A stretch of DNA of 8,121 nt from an uncultured Pelagibacteraceae bacterium (GCA_902533955.1 CACANV010000032.1:1-8121), one strand, 5' to 3'; shown: positions 1 to 7,970, numbered from the stretch's first letter. The notes: generated by a model not told the origin, from the sequence alone. Translations and numbers: made by a program.

Positions 1-530
1 GAAAGTATCTTCCAAAATAAGAAAAAATTAAAAATGATACCGCCACAATAACAAGTGGTATACCTATAACTCTTCTTGTTGCTTCTAAAAGCACAATGAT
101 ACCAAATGTACCAATTATTATTTCAATTGGAATTTGAAATTCCTTACCTATAAAACTAAAATCTTTTACTAATAATATTCCAGCTCTTAATACTAAATCA
201 TTATAAAAAACAAGAATATATAGACAGCTAAGAAAAGATAAAACTGCAATTATAATACTTAATATTGATACTTCTTCATTTTTTTTTGAATGGAAAAATT
301 AAAAAAGCTAAAATTAATGCAAAACCTAAATGTAGAGCTCTCGCTGGCAAACCTTTTACAACTGCAAAATCTAACATAATTGGAAAAGGTGATGCATACC
401 AAAGTTGAAATATTGACCATAAAATGGCTATTGCAGCAACAACTTTAAGATGAAGTCCCTTTAAATTTTTTGTTGGTGATATGTCATCCTGAATTTTTTT
501 TTCGATAAAATTATTTTTTTTTTTAAACAT
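1..530 (-). CDS. TRAP transporter fused permease (DctQM type, 4TM-12TM), N-terminal part, frameshifted, runs off window
   Basis: This is the membrane component of a TRAP secondary transporter, in which the small and large permease subunits are fused and the partner is a TAXI binding protein. Reading from the ATG at 528-530, frame one gives 84 residues and hits TGA at 276-278, directly after an A9 run (plus-strand T9, 279-287). Dropping one A restores an uninterrupted frame to the window edge, 176 residues in all. The joined protein has a Lys-rich cytoplasmic N-terminus and hydrophobic segments near residues 28-46, 65-80, 88-109, 133-150 and 156-172. The stretch LLEATRRVIGIPLVIVAV (147-164) is characteristic of fused TRAP permeases. 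The binding-protein gene lies just upstream on the same strand. No Shine-Dalgarno is visible; the start sits close behind the T-tract of the terminator at 552-585. The family call is firm. Whether the gene is truly broken cannot be decided from sequence alone. Confidence 0.85.
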
Positions 531-551
531 ACTAAAAAAATATATAACATT

Positions 552-585
552 AAAAAAAAAGGCCCAATATTAAATTGGGCCTTTT
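552..585 (-). terminator. Strong rho-independent terminator between binding protein and permease
   Basis: A perfect 12-bp stem pairs AAAAGGCCCAAT (557-568) with ATTGGGCCTTTT (574-585) across a 5-nt loop. It is the most GC-rich inverted repeat noticed in the window. On the minus strand it begins 24 nt after the binding-protein stop codon and ends in a run of nine Ts (552-560), the classical intrinsic-terminator layout. It lies inside a transporter operon, before the permease start at 530. It probably allows partial read-through, giving more binding protein than permease; a 3' mRNA-stabilising hairpin is an alternative role. The arms are also A/T-flanked on the other strand, so it could work in both directions. 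Confidence 0.85.
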
Positions 586-608
586 ATTTTTTATGTATTA
601 AGTTTTTT

Positions 609-1623
609 TTACATTAAACCAGCTTCTTTATAGTATTTAATAGCACCAGGATGTAAAGGCGCTGATAAACCATTTTTAATCATATTCTTTGGATCTAAAA
701 ATTTAAAAGCATCATGTTGATCTTTAAATCCATAACGTCCTTCTAAGTTTTCAAAAAACAGCTTTAGTAACTGTATATACCAACTCTTCAGATACATCTT
801 CACTTGTTACTACAGTAGCCATAACTCCAAAAGTTGTTACATCTTTTTTCTGTTTAGTGTAAGTTCCTTTAGGTATCACTGCCTGAGCATAAAAATCATT
901 ATCGTCAATTAATTTTTGAACTTCAGGTCCCGTTAAATTTATTGGCATTGCTTTAGCACCACAAGTTGCTGCATTTTCCATCGCTCCATTTGGAAAACCT
1001 ACGGAATAACCAAAAGCATCTATAGTACCATCACATAATGCGTCTACTTGTTTAGAAGAAGTAAGTTCCTGAGTACTTTTAAAGAAACTATTGTCTACTC
1101 CCATAGCTTCCATCAATACTTCCATTGTTCCTCTTTGACCCGATCCAGGGTTACCTATGTTAACAACTTTTCCTTTTAGACCTGCAAAATCTTTAACTTT
1201 TGCTTTTTTTCTTGCCCAAATTTGAAAAGGCTCTGGATGAACAGAAAATACTGCTCTTAATCCTTTATAAGGTTTTACTTTTTTAGGTTTAGTTCCATTA
1301 TAAGCATGATATTGCCAATCTGATTGGGCAACACCAAATTGAAACTCACCTTGCATAATTTGACCTATATTATAAGTAGATCCACCAGATGAAGGTGCTG
1401 TGCATCTATATGCTTTTGAAGTACCTTTTTTTCTTCCATGTTCTTTACTTATCGCTGCCTTATGTACCATTTGACAAATAGCGTTACCTGTTTGGAAATA
1501 AACTCCAGTTGGTCCACCAGTTCCTATCGTAAAATACTCTGCTGATTTTGCTACAGAATTAAAAGAAAAAACCGCAACAAAAAAAACTAAAGAGCTCGAT
1601 AGGGTAGATAATATTTTTCTCAT
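609..1623 (-). CDS. TAXI-family TRAP transporter solute-binding protein, frameshifted near C-terminus
   Basis: This is the periplasmic substrate-capture protein of a TRAP transporter, TAXI (extracytoplasmic immunogenic protein) subfamily. The N-terminus is a clear signal peptide: MRK, a hydrophobic core to about residue 21, and cleavage near 25-28. The mature protein opens with the TAXI hallmark YFTIGTGGPTGVYFQTGNAIC and contains the family stretch FGVAQSDWQYHAYNGT. Frame one ends after 290 residues at a TGA following a T6 run (plus-strand A6, 753-758). Removing one T continues in frame for 47 residues from ENLEGRYGF to GLM, giving 337 aa, a normal TAXI length. The start at 1621-1623 is supported by the signal peptide and an AGGGAGG Shine-Dalgarno. 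The permease gene follows after a terminator. TAXI ligands are poorly known, with glutamate-like or oxo-acid substrates reported for some members, so I do not assign a substrate. Confidence 0.9.
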
Positions 1624-1626
1624 TTT

Positions 1627-1633
1627 CCTCCCT
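1627..1633 (-). promoter_or_regulatory. Strong Shine-Dalgarno of the TAXI binding-protein gene
   Basis: On the minus strand AGGGAGG ends three bases before the ATG at 1621-1623. It is the only strong, purine-rich ribosome-binding site next to a start codon in this window. The ligase, aminotransferase, permease, helicase and terB starts show none. This fits high translation of a periplasmic binding protein. Confidence 0.7.
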
Positions 1634-1644
1634 TTTTTTCTTTA

Positions 1645-1686
1645 ATTATAATAAATAATTGAAACAAAATTTATTTTGATTGTCCA
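1645..1686 (-). promoter_or_regulatory. Candidate sigma-70-like promoter of the binding-protein gene
   Basis: The 92-bp gap between the aminotransferase stop and the binding-protein start holds, on the minus strand, TGGACA (1681-1686, 5/6 to the -35 consensus). TTCAAT (1658-1663, 4/6) follows after 17 bp. A perfect TATAAT (1645-1650) also occurs, but it has no good -35 at normal spacing. In DNA this AT-rich, -10-like matches arise by chance, so the call is tentative. A dedicated promoter here would separate transporter expression from the upstream enzymes. Confidence 0.3.
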
Positions 1687-1694
1687 GAAGTTTT

Positions 1695-1709
1695 TTAGAA
1701 TTATTCTAA
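1695..1709. repeat. AT-rich 15-bp palindrome downstream of the aminotransferase
   Basis: TTAGAATTATTCTAA is a perfect palindrome with 7-bp arms around a single central base. It lies 7 nt past the aminotransferase stop and just upstream of the candidate binding-protein promoter. With only one G-C pair per arm and no following T-tract on the minus strand, it is a poor terminator. Its position would suit an operator, but no regulator is identified and chance is possible in such AT-rich DNA. Confidence 0.35.
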
Positions 1710-1715
1710 TATATA

Positions 1716-2943
1716 TTAACCTTTTTCAACCCAATCTTTGAGCCTTTTTGTTCCTTCAACAATTTTAGGTGCAAATTTTTTGATTATATCTTCATTAATA
1801 GTTGTATCTGCATTTATTTCAGATAAAAATTCTTTTCCATCAAAATCTGTATAGCTTAACCTGGCTATCATTTTTTCATTAGAAAAAACCAAAATCAGAA
1901 CCTGGCAATATTGCTATACCTTTTTTATCTAAAAGGTCAGCACACATATCAACTGAAGTTTTAAATTTTTTATTCAAAAATTCTGGCATTAAATAAAATC
2001 CACCCATAGGCTTATTTATAATAATATTATTTGATTTTAAATTTTCGTAAACATATTCTCCAATTCCCTTCAAAATTATTTTTGATTTTTTTATATAGTC
2101 TTTATGATCAATTTTAAATGCAGATATTGCTGCATGCTGTATAGGAGCACTAACAGCAGAGAACGTTTCACTTGCTAAAACTTTAATTGAATTTTTTAAT
2201 TGATTAAGCTTATTAGGAATTACAAAATAGCCAAGTCTCCATCCTCCTGCTCCACACCATTTACTAAGTCCATTACTTATTATAACATTTTCAAAACAAT
2301 AATTTGAAATTGATTCATAGTTATTGTCAAAAGTTAACTCTGAATAAATTTCATCAGACAAAACAATAATTTCATATTTTTTTACAACTTCACTTATTTC
2401 TTTTAAATTTTTACATACTTGACCTGAAGGATTATTTGGAGAATTTAAGATTATCAAATACTTTTTATGTTTATTTTTTAAGATTACATTTTCAATACTT
2501 TTTGCAGTTGGATACCAATTATTTTCACCTTTAGTTTCTATCCAATGAAATTTATTATCAGCTATAATTGATTGTGGTTTATACGATACCCAGCTAGGAG
2601 TCGGAAGAATTATCTCTCCATCAAATGAAAGATGCAATAGAAACATGAGTTCCTTAGATCCTGGACCTACAATTATTTGACTATTTTTAAAATTTTTATT
2701 TTTCTTTTTTGATTCATAATTAGCAATAGACTCTCTAAGTTCTTCTAATCCCTGTATAGGTAAATAACTTTTTTGATGTGCATTTTCTTTAAGTTTTTCT
2801 ACAATGCTATCAGGGATAGGAAATGGCGATTGACCAAAACCAAATCTTATAATATCTTTTCCATCTTTTTTTAAATTTTTTGTAATTTCATTTATTTTTA
2901 AAGTTGCTGATAGATCTAAATTTTTAATTTTATTTTTTATCAT
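1716..2943 (-). CDS. PLP-dependent class I/II aminotransferase (aspartate aminotransferase fold type I), frameshifted near C-terminus
   Basis: This is a cytosolic PLP enzyme that transfers amino groups between an amino acid and a 2-oxo acid. Visible motifs are SPNNPSG (168-174, with the cofactor-contacting Asn), SDEIY (196-200, the Asp that pairs with the pyridine nitrogen) and SNGLSKWCGAGGWRLGY (223-239), with Schiff-base Lys228 and phosphate-contacting Arg236. Frame one stops after 354 residues at a TAA just past a T6 run (plus-strand A6, 1883-1888). Removing one T restores SNEKMIARLSYTDFDG and a further tail, giving 408 aa and a stop at 1716-1718. Arg361 in ARLSY is the expected substrate-carboxylate arginine, so the truncated form should be inactive. 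The start overlaps the ligase stop as TAATG, implying translational coupling. Substrate specificity cannot be read from the sequence; aspartate, aromatic or other neutral amino acids are all possible. Confidence 0.88.
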
Positions 2944-4898
2944 TACGTTTTTAATTGTTTTAAATTTTTATATTCATTTAAAACATTTGGATTTGCCAAT
3001 GCTTGAATATTTTTGATTTGATTTCCTTCGATTACGTTTTTAACAGCTAATTCTACTATTTTACCATTCTTAGTTCTAGGAATATCCATAACCTCAATAA
3101 CTTTTGCAGGAACATGTCTTGGTGAAGCTTCTGATCTTATTGATTTTTTTAGCTTCTGAATAAAAAGTTCGTTTAATGAATTAGGTTTATTTAAAACCAA
3201 AAATAATATGATCCTAACATCATTATCCCAGTTTTGACCTACAACAATTGATTCTTTTACATTTTTAAATTTTTCTACAACTGAATAAATTTCTGCTGTA
3301 CCAAGTCTAACTCCCCCGGGATTCAAAGTAGCATCTGATCTTCCATAAATTATATAACCCCCGTTCTTCTTTCTTTCTGCATAATCTCCATGATGCCAAA
3401 TATTTTTAAACTTATTAAAATAAGCTTTTTTATATTTTTTATTTTTTTTATCATTCCAAAATAATTTTGGCATAGATGGAAATGGTGATTTACAAACCAA
3501 CTCTCCCTTTTTATTTATCAATGATTTTCCTCTGTCAGAAAAAACATCTGTGTTCATTCCTAAACCATTATTTTGAATTTGCCCTTTATAAACAGGAGAA
3601 TAAATGTTTCCTAAAACAAAACAGGAAACTAAATCTGTACCACCAGCTATAGAAGCTAGATGAACATTTTTTTTAATATTTGTATATATATATTTAAAAC
3701 CATCACTTGAAAGAGGTGATCCAGTTGAGCAAATTGTTTTTAGTTTATTTAATTTATATTTAGAACTTATTTTAATATTTAATTTTTTTAATTGATCAAT
3801 ATATTTAGCACTTATGCCAAAAAGTGTAATTTTTTCTTTCTCTGCTATATTAAATAATAAATCTTTTTTTTTATACATTGGAAAACCATCAAATAAAACG
3901 ATTGATGCTTTGGATGCAAGAAATGTCAAAAGCCAATTCCACATCATCCATCCACATGTGGTAAAATAAAAAACATTATCTCCAGGCTTAACTTCACAAT
4001 GTAATTGATGTTCTTTTAAGTGTTGAATTAGAACACCTCCAGCACGATGGCAAATACACTTTGGTTTTCCTGTGGTGCCACTTGAATATAAAATTACTAA
4101 TTCATGATCAAAATCAAATTTTTTAAATTTAATTTCTTTTTTTTGAATTTTATTTATTTTTTTTAAGCTAAAGACTTTTGCACCTTTTATTTTTTTATAT
4201 TTTAAATATTTTTTTCCAGGATAATTTATTACTATTACTGTTTTGATAGATTTTATTTTTTTCAATATAATGGGCAGTCTCTCTAAAATATTTATTTCCT
4301 TACCATTATAGTAATACCTATCTGTTATAATTAATATTTTTGGTTTTATTTGAGAAAATCTTTCTATTAAACCTAAAGCTCCAAAATCTGGAGAACAGGA
4401 AGACCATATTGCACCAATTGTTGATGTTGCTAAAAAACATTCTATAGTTTCGATTTGATTAGCAGTATAAGCTGCTATTCTATCTTTTTCTGAAATTTTA
4501 TTTTGTCTAAAAAAATGTATTAATTTAGAAGTATTATTGTACAATTCACGCCATGATCTAACCTCTTTAAATCCAGTCTCACTTATAAATGTGATTGCTT
4601 TAGAACTATCTTTCTTAGAAAGTATATTTTCAGCAAAATTCAATTTTGATTTCACAAAAAACTTATTTTTTATAAAATCTTTTGTAAAGTGAAATTTATC
4701 ATTCTTTTTTCCTTTGACGTTAGTATAATCCCATACAGAACTCCAAAAATGTTTGGGATATTTAATGCTCCAATTAAATAACTTTTTATAATTTTTTGAA
4801 GGTTTGTAATTAAATCTTTTTGAAATAAATCTTTCAAATTTAAAAAGATTTGACTTATTTTTTGTTAATAAATTTGCTTCCCATAATTTCTGTGACAT
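2943..4898 (-). CDS. Acetoacetate-CoA ligase (acetoacetyl-CoA synthetase)
   Basis: This member of the ANL adenylate-forming superfamily should activate acetoacetate with ATP and CoA to acetoacetyl-CoA (EC 6.2.1.16), which thiolase can split to acetyl-CoA. It is full length at 651 aa. The N-terminal domain has the acetyl-CoA-synthetase-like cap (FNWSIKYPKHFWSSVWDY, 41-58). YSSGTTGKPK (271-280) is the ATP-binding P-loop. AGGTDLVSCF (418-427) replaces the YGxTE motif of many relatives and, with NPGGVRLGTAEIY (526-538), is typical of acetoacetate-CoA ligases. HHGDYAE (502-508) carries the ribose-binding Asp505, GRSD (519-522) the hinge region, and PRTKNGK (607-613) the catalytic Lys613. It is the first gene of a leftward unit and overlaps the aminotransferase by one base. 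No Shine-Dalgarno is visible. A different short 3-oxo or branched acid as substrate is possible but less likely. Confidence 0.9.
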   Translation of the reverse strand: MSQKLWEANLLTKNKSNLFKFERFISKRFNYKPSKNYKKLFNWSIKYPKHFWSSVWDYTNVKGKKNDKFHFTKDFIKNKFFVKSKLNFAENILSKKDSSKAITFISETGFKEVRSWRELYNNTSKLIHFFRQNKISEKDRIAAYTANQIETIECFLATSTIGAIWSSCSPDFGALGLIERFSQIKPKILIITDRYYYNGKEINILERLPIILKKIKSIKTVIVINYPGKKYLKYKKIKGAKVFSLKKINKIQKKEIKFKKFDFDHELVILYSSGTTGKPKCICHRAGGVLIQHLKEHQLHCEVKPGDNVFYFTTCGWMMWNWLLTFLASKASIVLFDGFPMYKKKDLLFNIAEKEKITLFGISAKYIDQLKKLNIKISSKYKLNKLKTICSTGSPLSSDGFKYIYTNIKKNVHLASIAGGTDLVSCFVLGNIYSPVYKGQIQNNGLGMNTDVFSDRGKSLINKKGELVCKSPFPSMPKLFWNDKKNKKYKKAYFNKFKNIWHHGDYAERKKNGGYIIYGRSDATLNPGGVRLGTAEIYSVVEKFKNVKESIVVGQNWDNDVRIILFLVLNKPNSLNELFIQKLKKSIRSEASPRHVPAKVIEVMDIPRTKNGKIVELAVKNVIEGNQIKNIQALANPNVLNEYKNLKQLKT

Positions 4899-4904
4899 AA
4901 AAAA

Positions 4905-4910
4905 ATTATA
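4905..4910 (-). promoter_or_regulatory. Candidate -10 element for the ligase-aminotransferase unit
   Basis: A perfect TATAAT on the minus strand lies 6 nt upstream of the ligase ATG (4896-4898), and a CATAAT (4925-4930) lies further up. Neither has a convincing -35 at 16-18 bp. Use of the first would give a nearly leaderless mRNA, consistent with the missing Shine-Dalgarno. A chance match in AT-rich DNA is quite possible. Confidence 0.2.
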
Positions 4911-5002
4911 TTGAATTTTTATAAATTATGATAACCTTAAAAATATAAATTATTAAAATGAGAACATTTTCCTCTCTGATTCGAGCCTGTTTTAGACTAT
5001 TT

Positions 5003-5030
5003 TTGTTCTTTTCAAACAACAATATATAGT
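5003..5030 (+). promoter_or_regulatory. Candidate promoter of the helicase-terB-fdxA operon
   Basis: TTGTTC (5003-5008) and TATAGT (5025-5030, 5/6 to the -10 consensus) are separated by 16 bp and lie about 30 bp before the helicase ATG. They sit in the 163-bp divergent gap shared with the leftward ligase unit, where an operon promoter is expected. The -35 match is modest. Confidence 0.35.
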
Positions 5031-5061
5031 AGTTATAAAAAAAATCATACCAAAAGTTGAA

Positions 5062-7551
5062 ATGAAAAAAAACAAAATCACAGCAGTTCTAGGTCCAACT
5101 AATACAGGTAAAACCTTTTTAGCAATTGAAACAATGCTCTCTTTTAATTCTGGAATGATTGGATTTCCTTTAAGATTATTAGCAAGAGAAGTCTACGATA
5201 AAATAATTAAAAAAATTGATGTTTCAAAAGTTGCTCTAATTACAGGTGAAGAAAAAATTATACCAATAAATGCTAAATATTTTTTATGTACAGTTGAGTC
5301 TATGCCAATAGACAAAAATTTGGAATTTGTTGGAATAGATGAAATTCAAATGTGTAGTGACTATGAGAGAGGTCACATTTTTACTGATAGACTTTTAAAT
5401 CTTAGAGGTGAAAAGTTAACAATGCTTATGGGATCAAATACTATCAAGAGTATAATACAAAAACTTGAAGGCGATATTGAATTTATTAACAAAGAAAGAT
5501 TATCAAAATTATCATTTAGTGGATATAAAAAAATTTCAAGAATAGAAAGAAAAAGTGTAATAATTGCTTTTTCTGTAGAAGAAGTTTATGCAATCGCCGA
5601 GTTAATAAGAAGACAAAAGGGTGGTGCCGCTATTGTAATGGGCTCATTAAGTCCAAAAACTAGAAATGCACAAGTAAATCTATATCAATCTGGTGATGTA
5701 GACTATCTAGTTGCTACTGATGCTATAGGAATGGGAATAAACATGGATTTAGATAATGTTTATTTTTCAAATATAAAAAAATTTGATGGAAAAAAAATAA
5801 GAAGATTAAATATTTCAGAAATTGGACAAATTGCTGGAAGAGCTGGAAGATACTTAAATGATGGATCTTTTGGCATTACAGGAGATTGTGCTGAAATTAG
5901 TGCTGAAGAAATAGAATCTCTTGAAAATCATAAGTTTTTAGAAATACAAAATATTTTTTGGAGAAATTCTGATTTAAATTTTGAAAATAAATTAAGTTTG
6001 ATTAAATCACTTGATAAAAAACCTCAAAAAAGTTGGTTACGAAGGGTAAGTGAATGTGAAGATGAAAAAGTATTAAAATATTTTCTTAAAGATTCACCAA
6101 ATCTAAACATCAAAGATAGTTTTCAACAATTAAAAATCCTTTGGGAATGCTGTCAAATACCAGATTTTGTTAAAAAAACATATGGTCATCACATTAATTT
6201 AGTCGGAAAAGTATTTAATTTTTTAACTGAACAGACAAAAAAAATTCCAAATCAATATATGAAAGAACAGCTTTCATATTTAGATAAAATGGATGGAAAT
6301 GTTGATTCTATTTCAAATAGAATAGCAAATGTAAGAACATGGGCTTACGTTTCAAATAAAGCAAACTGGGTAGAAAACCAAGATTATTGGATTGAAAGAA
6401 CAAAACACTTGGAAGATAAACTATCTGACAGATTACATGAAGAATTAACAAAAACATTCATTGATAAAAGAGCAAGTGTCTTAGCAAGCGGATTAAAACA
6501 AGATATAATATTTGAAACTAATATTGTTGATGAACAAAAAGTAATGATTAACCAACAATATATTGGAAATCTAAAAGGATTAAAACTAGAATTAGATTTA
6601 AAGGTTGATGCTCTAGATGCTGATATTAAATCATTAAAAAAAGCAGCTAGACAAAATGTAGGACCGGAAATAATAAAGCGAATTAAAGAAATTATCGATA
6701 CAGGGTTAGTTGAATTAAAAGATGATTTTAAAATTTATTGGAAAAATTATCCAATAGCTAAGTTAATTGCAGGAACAGACTACTTAAATCCTCAAATTAA
6801 TTTAATCATCGACGAAATGATTGAAAATGATGAAAAATTAAAATTGAACATTTATTTACAAAAATGGATAAATGCAAAAATAGAAACAGAGCTAAAGAGT
6901 CTTATAGATTTAAAAAATTTAAATGAAAAAAACCCTGAACTTAGAGCGCTTGCTTTTCATCTTTATGAAAATAATGGAGTAGTTAAAAGAGAAAATGTTG
7001 AAATCTATTTAAAAAAATTAGATCAAGATGAAAGAAAAAAATTGAGAAGAATCGGAGTTAAATTTGGAAGATATCATATATTTTTATTTAAACTATTTAA
7101 ACCAAGCTCCGTTTCATTAAGAGTCCTTTTGTGGAAAAGTTTCAGTGAAAAAAATTTAAATCTTCATCCTCCTACTTTTGGATTGAATTTTCTAGAAGAA
7201 ACAAAAAAAATAAATAAAGATTTTATGTTGTTATGTGGTTTTGAAAAATTTGAAAAATTTTTTGTAAGAATAGATATTCTTGAAAGACTTTTTATTATGA
7301 TTTTAAACTCAAATATAGATGAAAAAAAAAATAGTGAAATTAAACTTGTCCCTGAAATGCTAAATTTACTTGGATGCAATAAAGAAAATTTTATAAAACT
7401 TATAAAAAATATGAATTATAAAGTTTTTGAAAAAGAAAAAAATGTATATTTCAAGTACGCTCCATACAAAAAAATTATAAGAAAGAAAGAAATAAAAAAA
7501 GATATGACAGACAATCCTTTTGGTGTATTAAGCCAACTTAATTTAAAATAA
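5062..7551 (+). CDS. SUV3-like superfamily II (DExH-type) RNA helicase
   Basis: This is an ATP-dependent helicase of the SUV3/MgpS-like group, whose mitochondrial member unwinds RNA for the degradosome. It is full length at 829 aa. Motif I is GPTNTGKT (11-18), motif II is DEIQ (93-96) in place of DEAD, motif III is MGSNT (123-127), motif V is ATDAIGMGIN (218-227) and motif VI is QIAGRAGR (256-263) with the arginine finger. Roughly residues 1-290 form the two RecA-like domains. The rest is a long alphaproteobacterial-type C-terminal extension, including LDQDERKKLRRIGVKFGRYH (starting near 654), a well-conserved block in this family. An A10 run near the 3' end (7322-7331) is read through in frame. 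The stop overlaps the next ATG as TAATG. No clear Shine-Dalgarno precedes the start, but motif I begins 11 residues in, as expected. RNA as substrate is inferred from family; the exact bacterial role is unsettled. Confidence 0.88.
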   Translation: MKKNKITAVLGPTNTGKTFLAIETMLSFNSGMIGFPLRLLAREVYDKIIKKIDVSKVALITGEEKIIPINAKYFLCTVESMPIDKNLEFVGIDEIQMCSDYERGHIFTDRLLNLRGEKLTMLMGSNTIKSIIQKLEGDIEFINKERLSKLSFSGYKKISRIERKSVIIAFSVEEVYAIAELIRRQKGGAAIVMGSLSPKTRNAQVNLYQSGDVDYLVATDAIGMGINMDLDNVYFSNIKKFDGKKIRRLNISEIGQIAGRAGRYLNDGSFGITGDCAEISAEEIESLENHKFLEIQNIFWRNSDLNFENKLSLIKSLDKKPQKSWLRRVSECEDEKVLKYFLKDSPNLNIKDSFQQLKILWECCQIPDFVKKTYGHHINLVGKVFNFLTEQTKKIPNQYMKEQLSYLDKMDGNVDSISNRIANVRTWAYVSNKANWVENQDYWIERTKHLEDKLSDRLHEELTKTFIDKRASVLASGLKQDIIFETNIVDEQKVMINQQYIGNLKGLKLELDLKVDALDADIKSLKKAARQNVGPEIIKRIKEIIDTGLVELKDDFKIYWKNYPIAKLIAGTDYLNPQINLIIDEMIENDEKLKLNIYLQKWINAKIETELKSLIDLKNLNEKNPELRALAFHLYENNGVVKRENVEIYLKKLDQDERKKLRRIGVKFGRYHIFLFKLFKPSSVSLRVLLWKSFSEKNLNLHPPTFGLNFLEETKKINKDFMLLCGFEKFEKFFVRIDILERLFIMILNSNIDEKKNSEIKLVPEMLNLLGCNKENFIKLIKNMNYKVFEKEKNVYFKYAPYKKIIRKKEIKKDMTDNPFGVLSQLNLK

Positions 7552-7970
7552 TGTTTAATTTATTTAAAAAAAAAGAAACTGAAGATAAAAAAGGTGTTTC
7601 TTTGATCGCGGTTGCTTCTCTACTAATTCATTCGGCAAAAATAGATGAAAATTTCACTTACAAAGAAAAAAAAATTATTAAAGATGCATTAATTGAGATG
7701 GGTGCTGAAAAAGGAAATATTGATATAATTATAACACAAGCAGAAGAAAAAGAAAAAGATTCGAACCAAATATTAGATTTTACTAGAGAAATAAAGAATA
7801 TCAGTGAAGAGGAAAAAATAATAATTATAGAAGCAATCTGGAATATTATTTATTCAGACCATAATGCTGATATGTATGAAACTAATCTTATGAGAAGATT
7901 GTCTGGATTACTATATTTGGACAATAAAATAGTAGGTGACATTAAAGAAAAGGTTAGATTAAAAAAATAA
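7551..7970 (+). CDS. TerB-family (COG4103-like) small acidic helical protein
   Basis: This is a 139-aa cytosolic protein resembling the TerB domain first named from tellurite resistance. It has no signal peptide or membrane segment. After a Lys-rich start ([10 protein letters not shown]) it appears all helical, with two acidic metal-binding-like patches: [11 protein letters not shown] (29-39) and [10 protein letters not shown] (101-110, Asp103, Asp107, Glu110). The final [11 protein letters not shown] helix is typical of the family. It overlaps the helicase stop by one base and its own stop overlaps the ferredoxin start in the same way, so all three are probably translated together. No other ter genes are nearby, so a tellurite role should not be assumed; stand-alone TerB proteins are of unknown function. 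The family call rests on motif recognition, not a search. Confidence 0.75.
   Translation: MFNLFKKKETEDKKGVSLIAVASLLIHSAKIDENFTYKEKKIIKDALIEMGAEKGNIDIIITQAEEKEKDSNQILDFTREIKNISEEEKIIIIEAIWNIIYSDHNADMYETNLMRRLSGLLYLDNKIVGDIKEKVRLKK

Noticed and set aside
609..803. A separate 64-aa protein starting at 803
   Set aside because: From ENLEGRYGF onward it is the displaced C-terminus of the TAXI binding protein; the residues before that are out-of-frame translation of the same gene.
4975..5000. Sequence resembling a tRNA T-loop (GATTCGAGCC) suggesting a tRNA remnant or attachment site
   Set aside because: The flanking bases do not form a T-arm or acceptor stem, and no other tRNA arms or integrase are present.
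4962..5009. GAAC and GTTC words in the divergent spacer as a possible LexA box
   Set aside because: The alphaproteobacterial LexA box needs direct GTTC repeats seven bases apart; the words here are far apart and inverted.
7243..7260. Tandem 9-base repeat (GAAAAATTT twice)
   Set aside because: It encodes Phe-Glu-Lys-Phe-Glu-Lys in frame within the helicase and is ordinary low-complexity AT-rich coding sequence.
7164..7379. 71-codon open frame on the minus strand inside the helicase gene
   Set aside because: It is antisense to a well-conserved part of the helicase and is Phe/Ser/Ile-rich as expected for the complement of Lys/Glu-rich AT-biased coding sequence; no family features.
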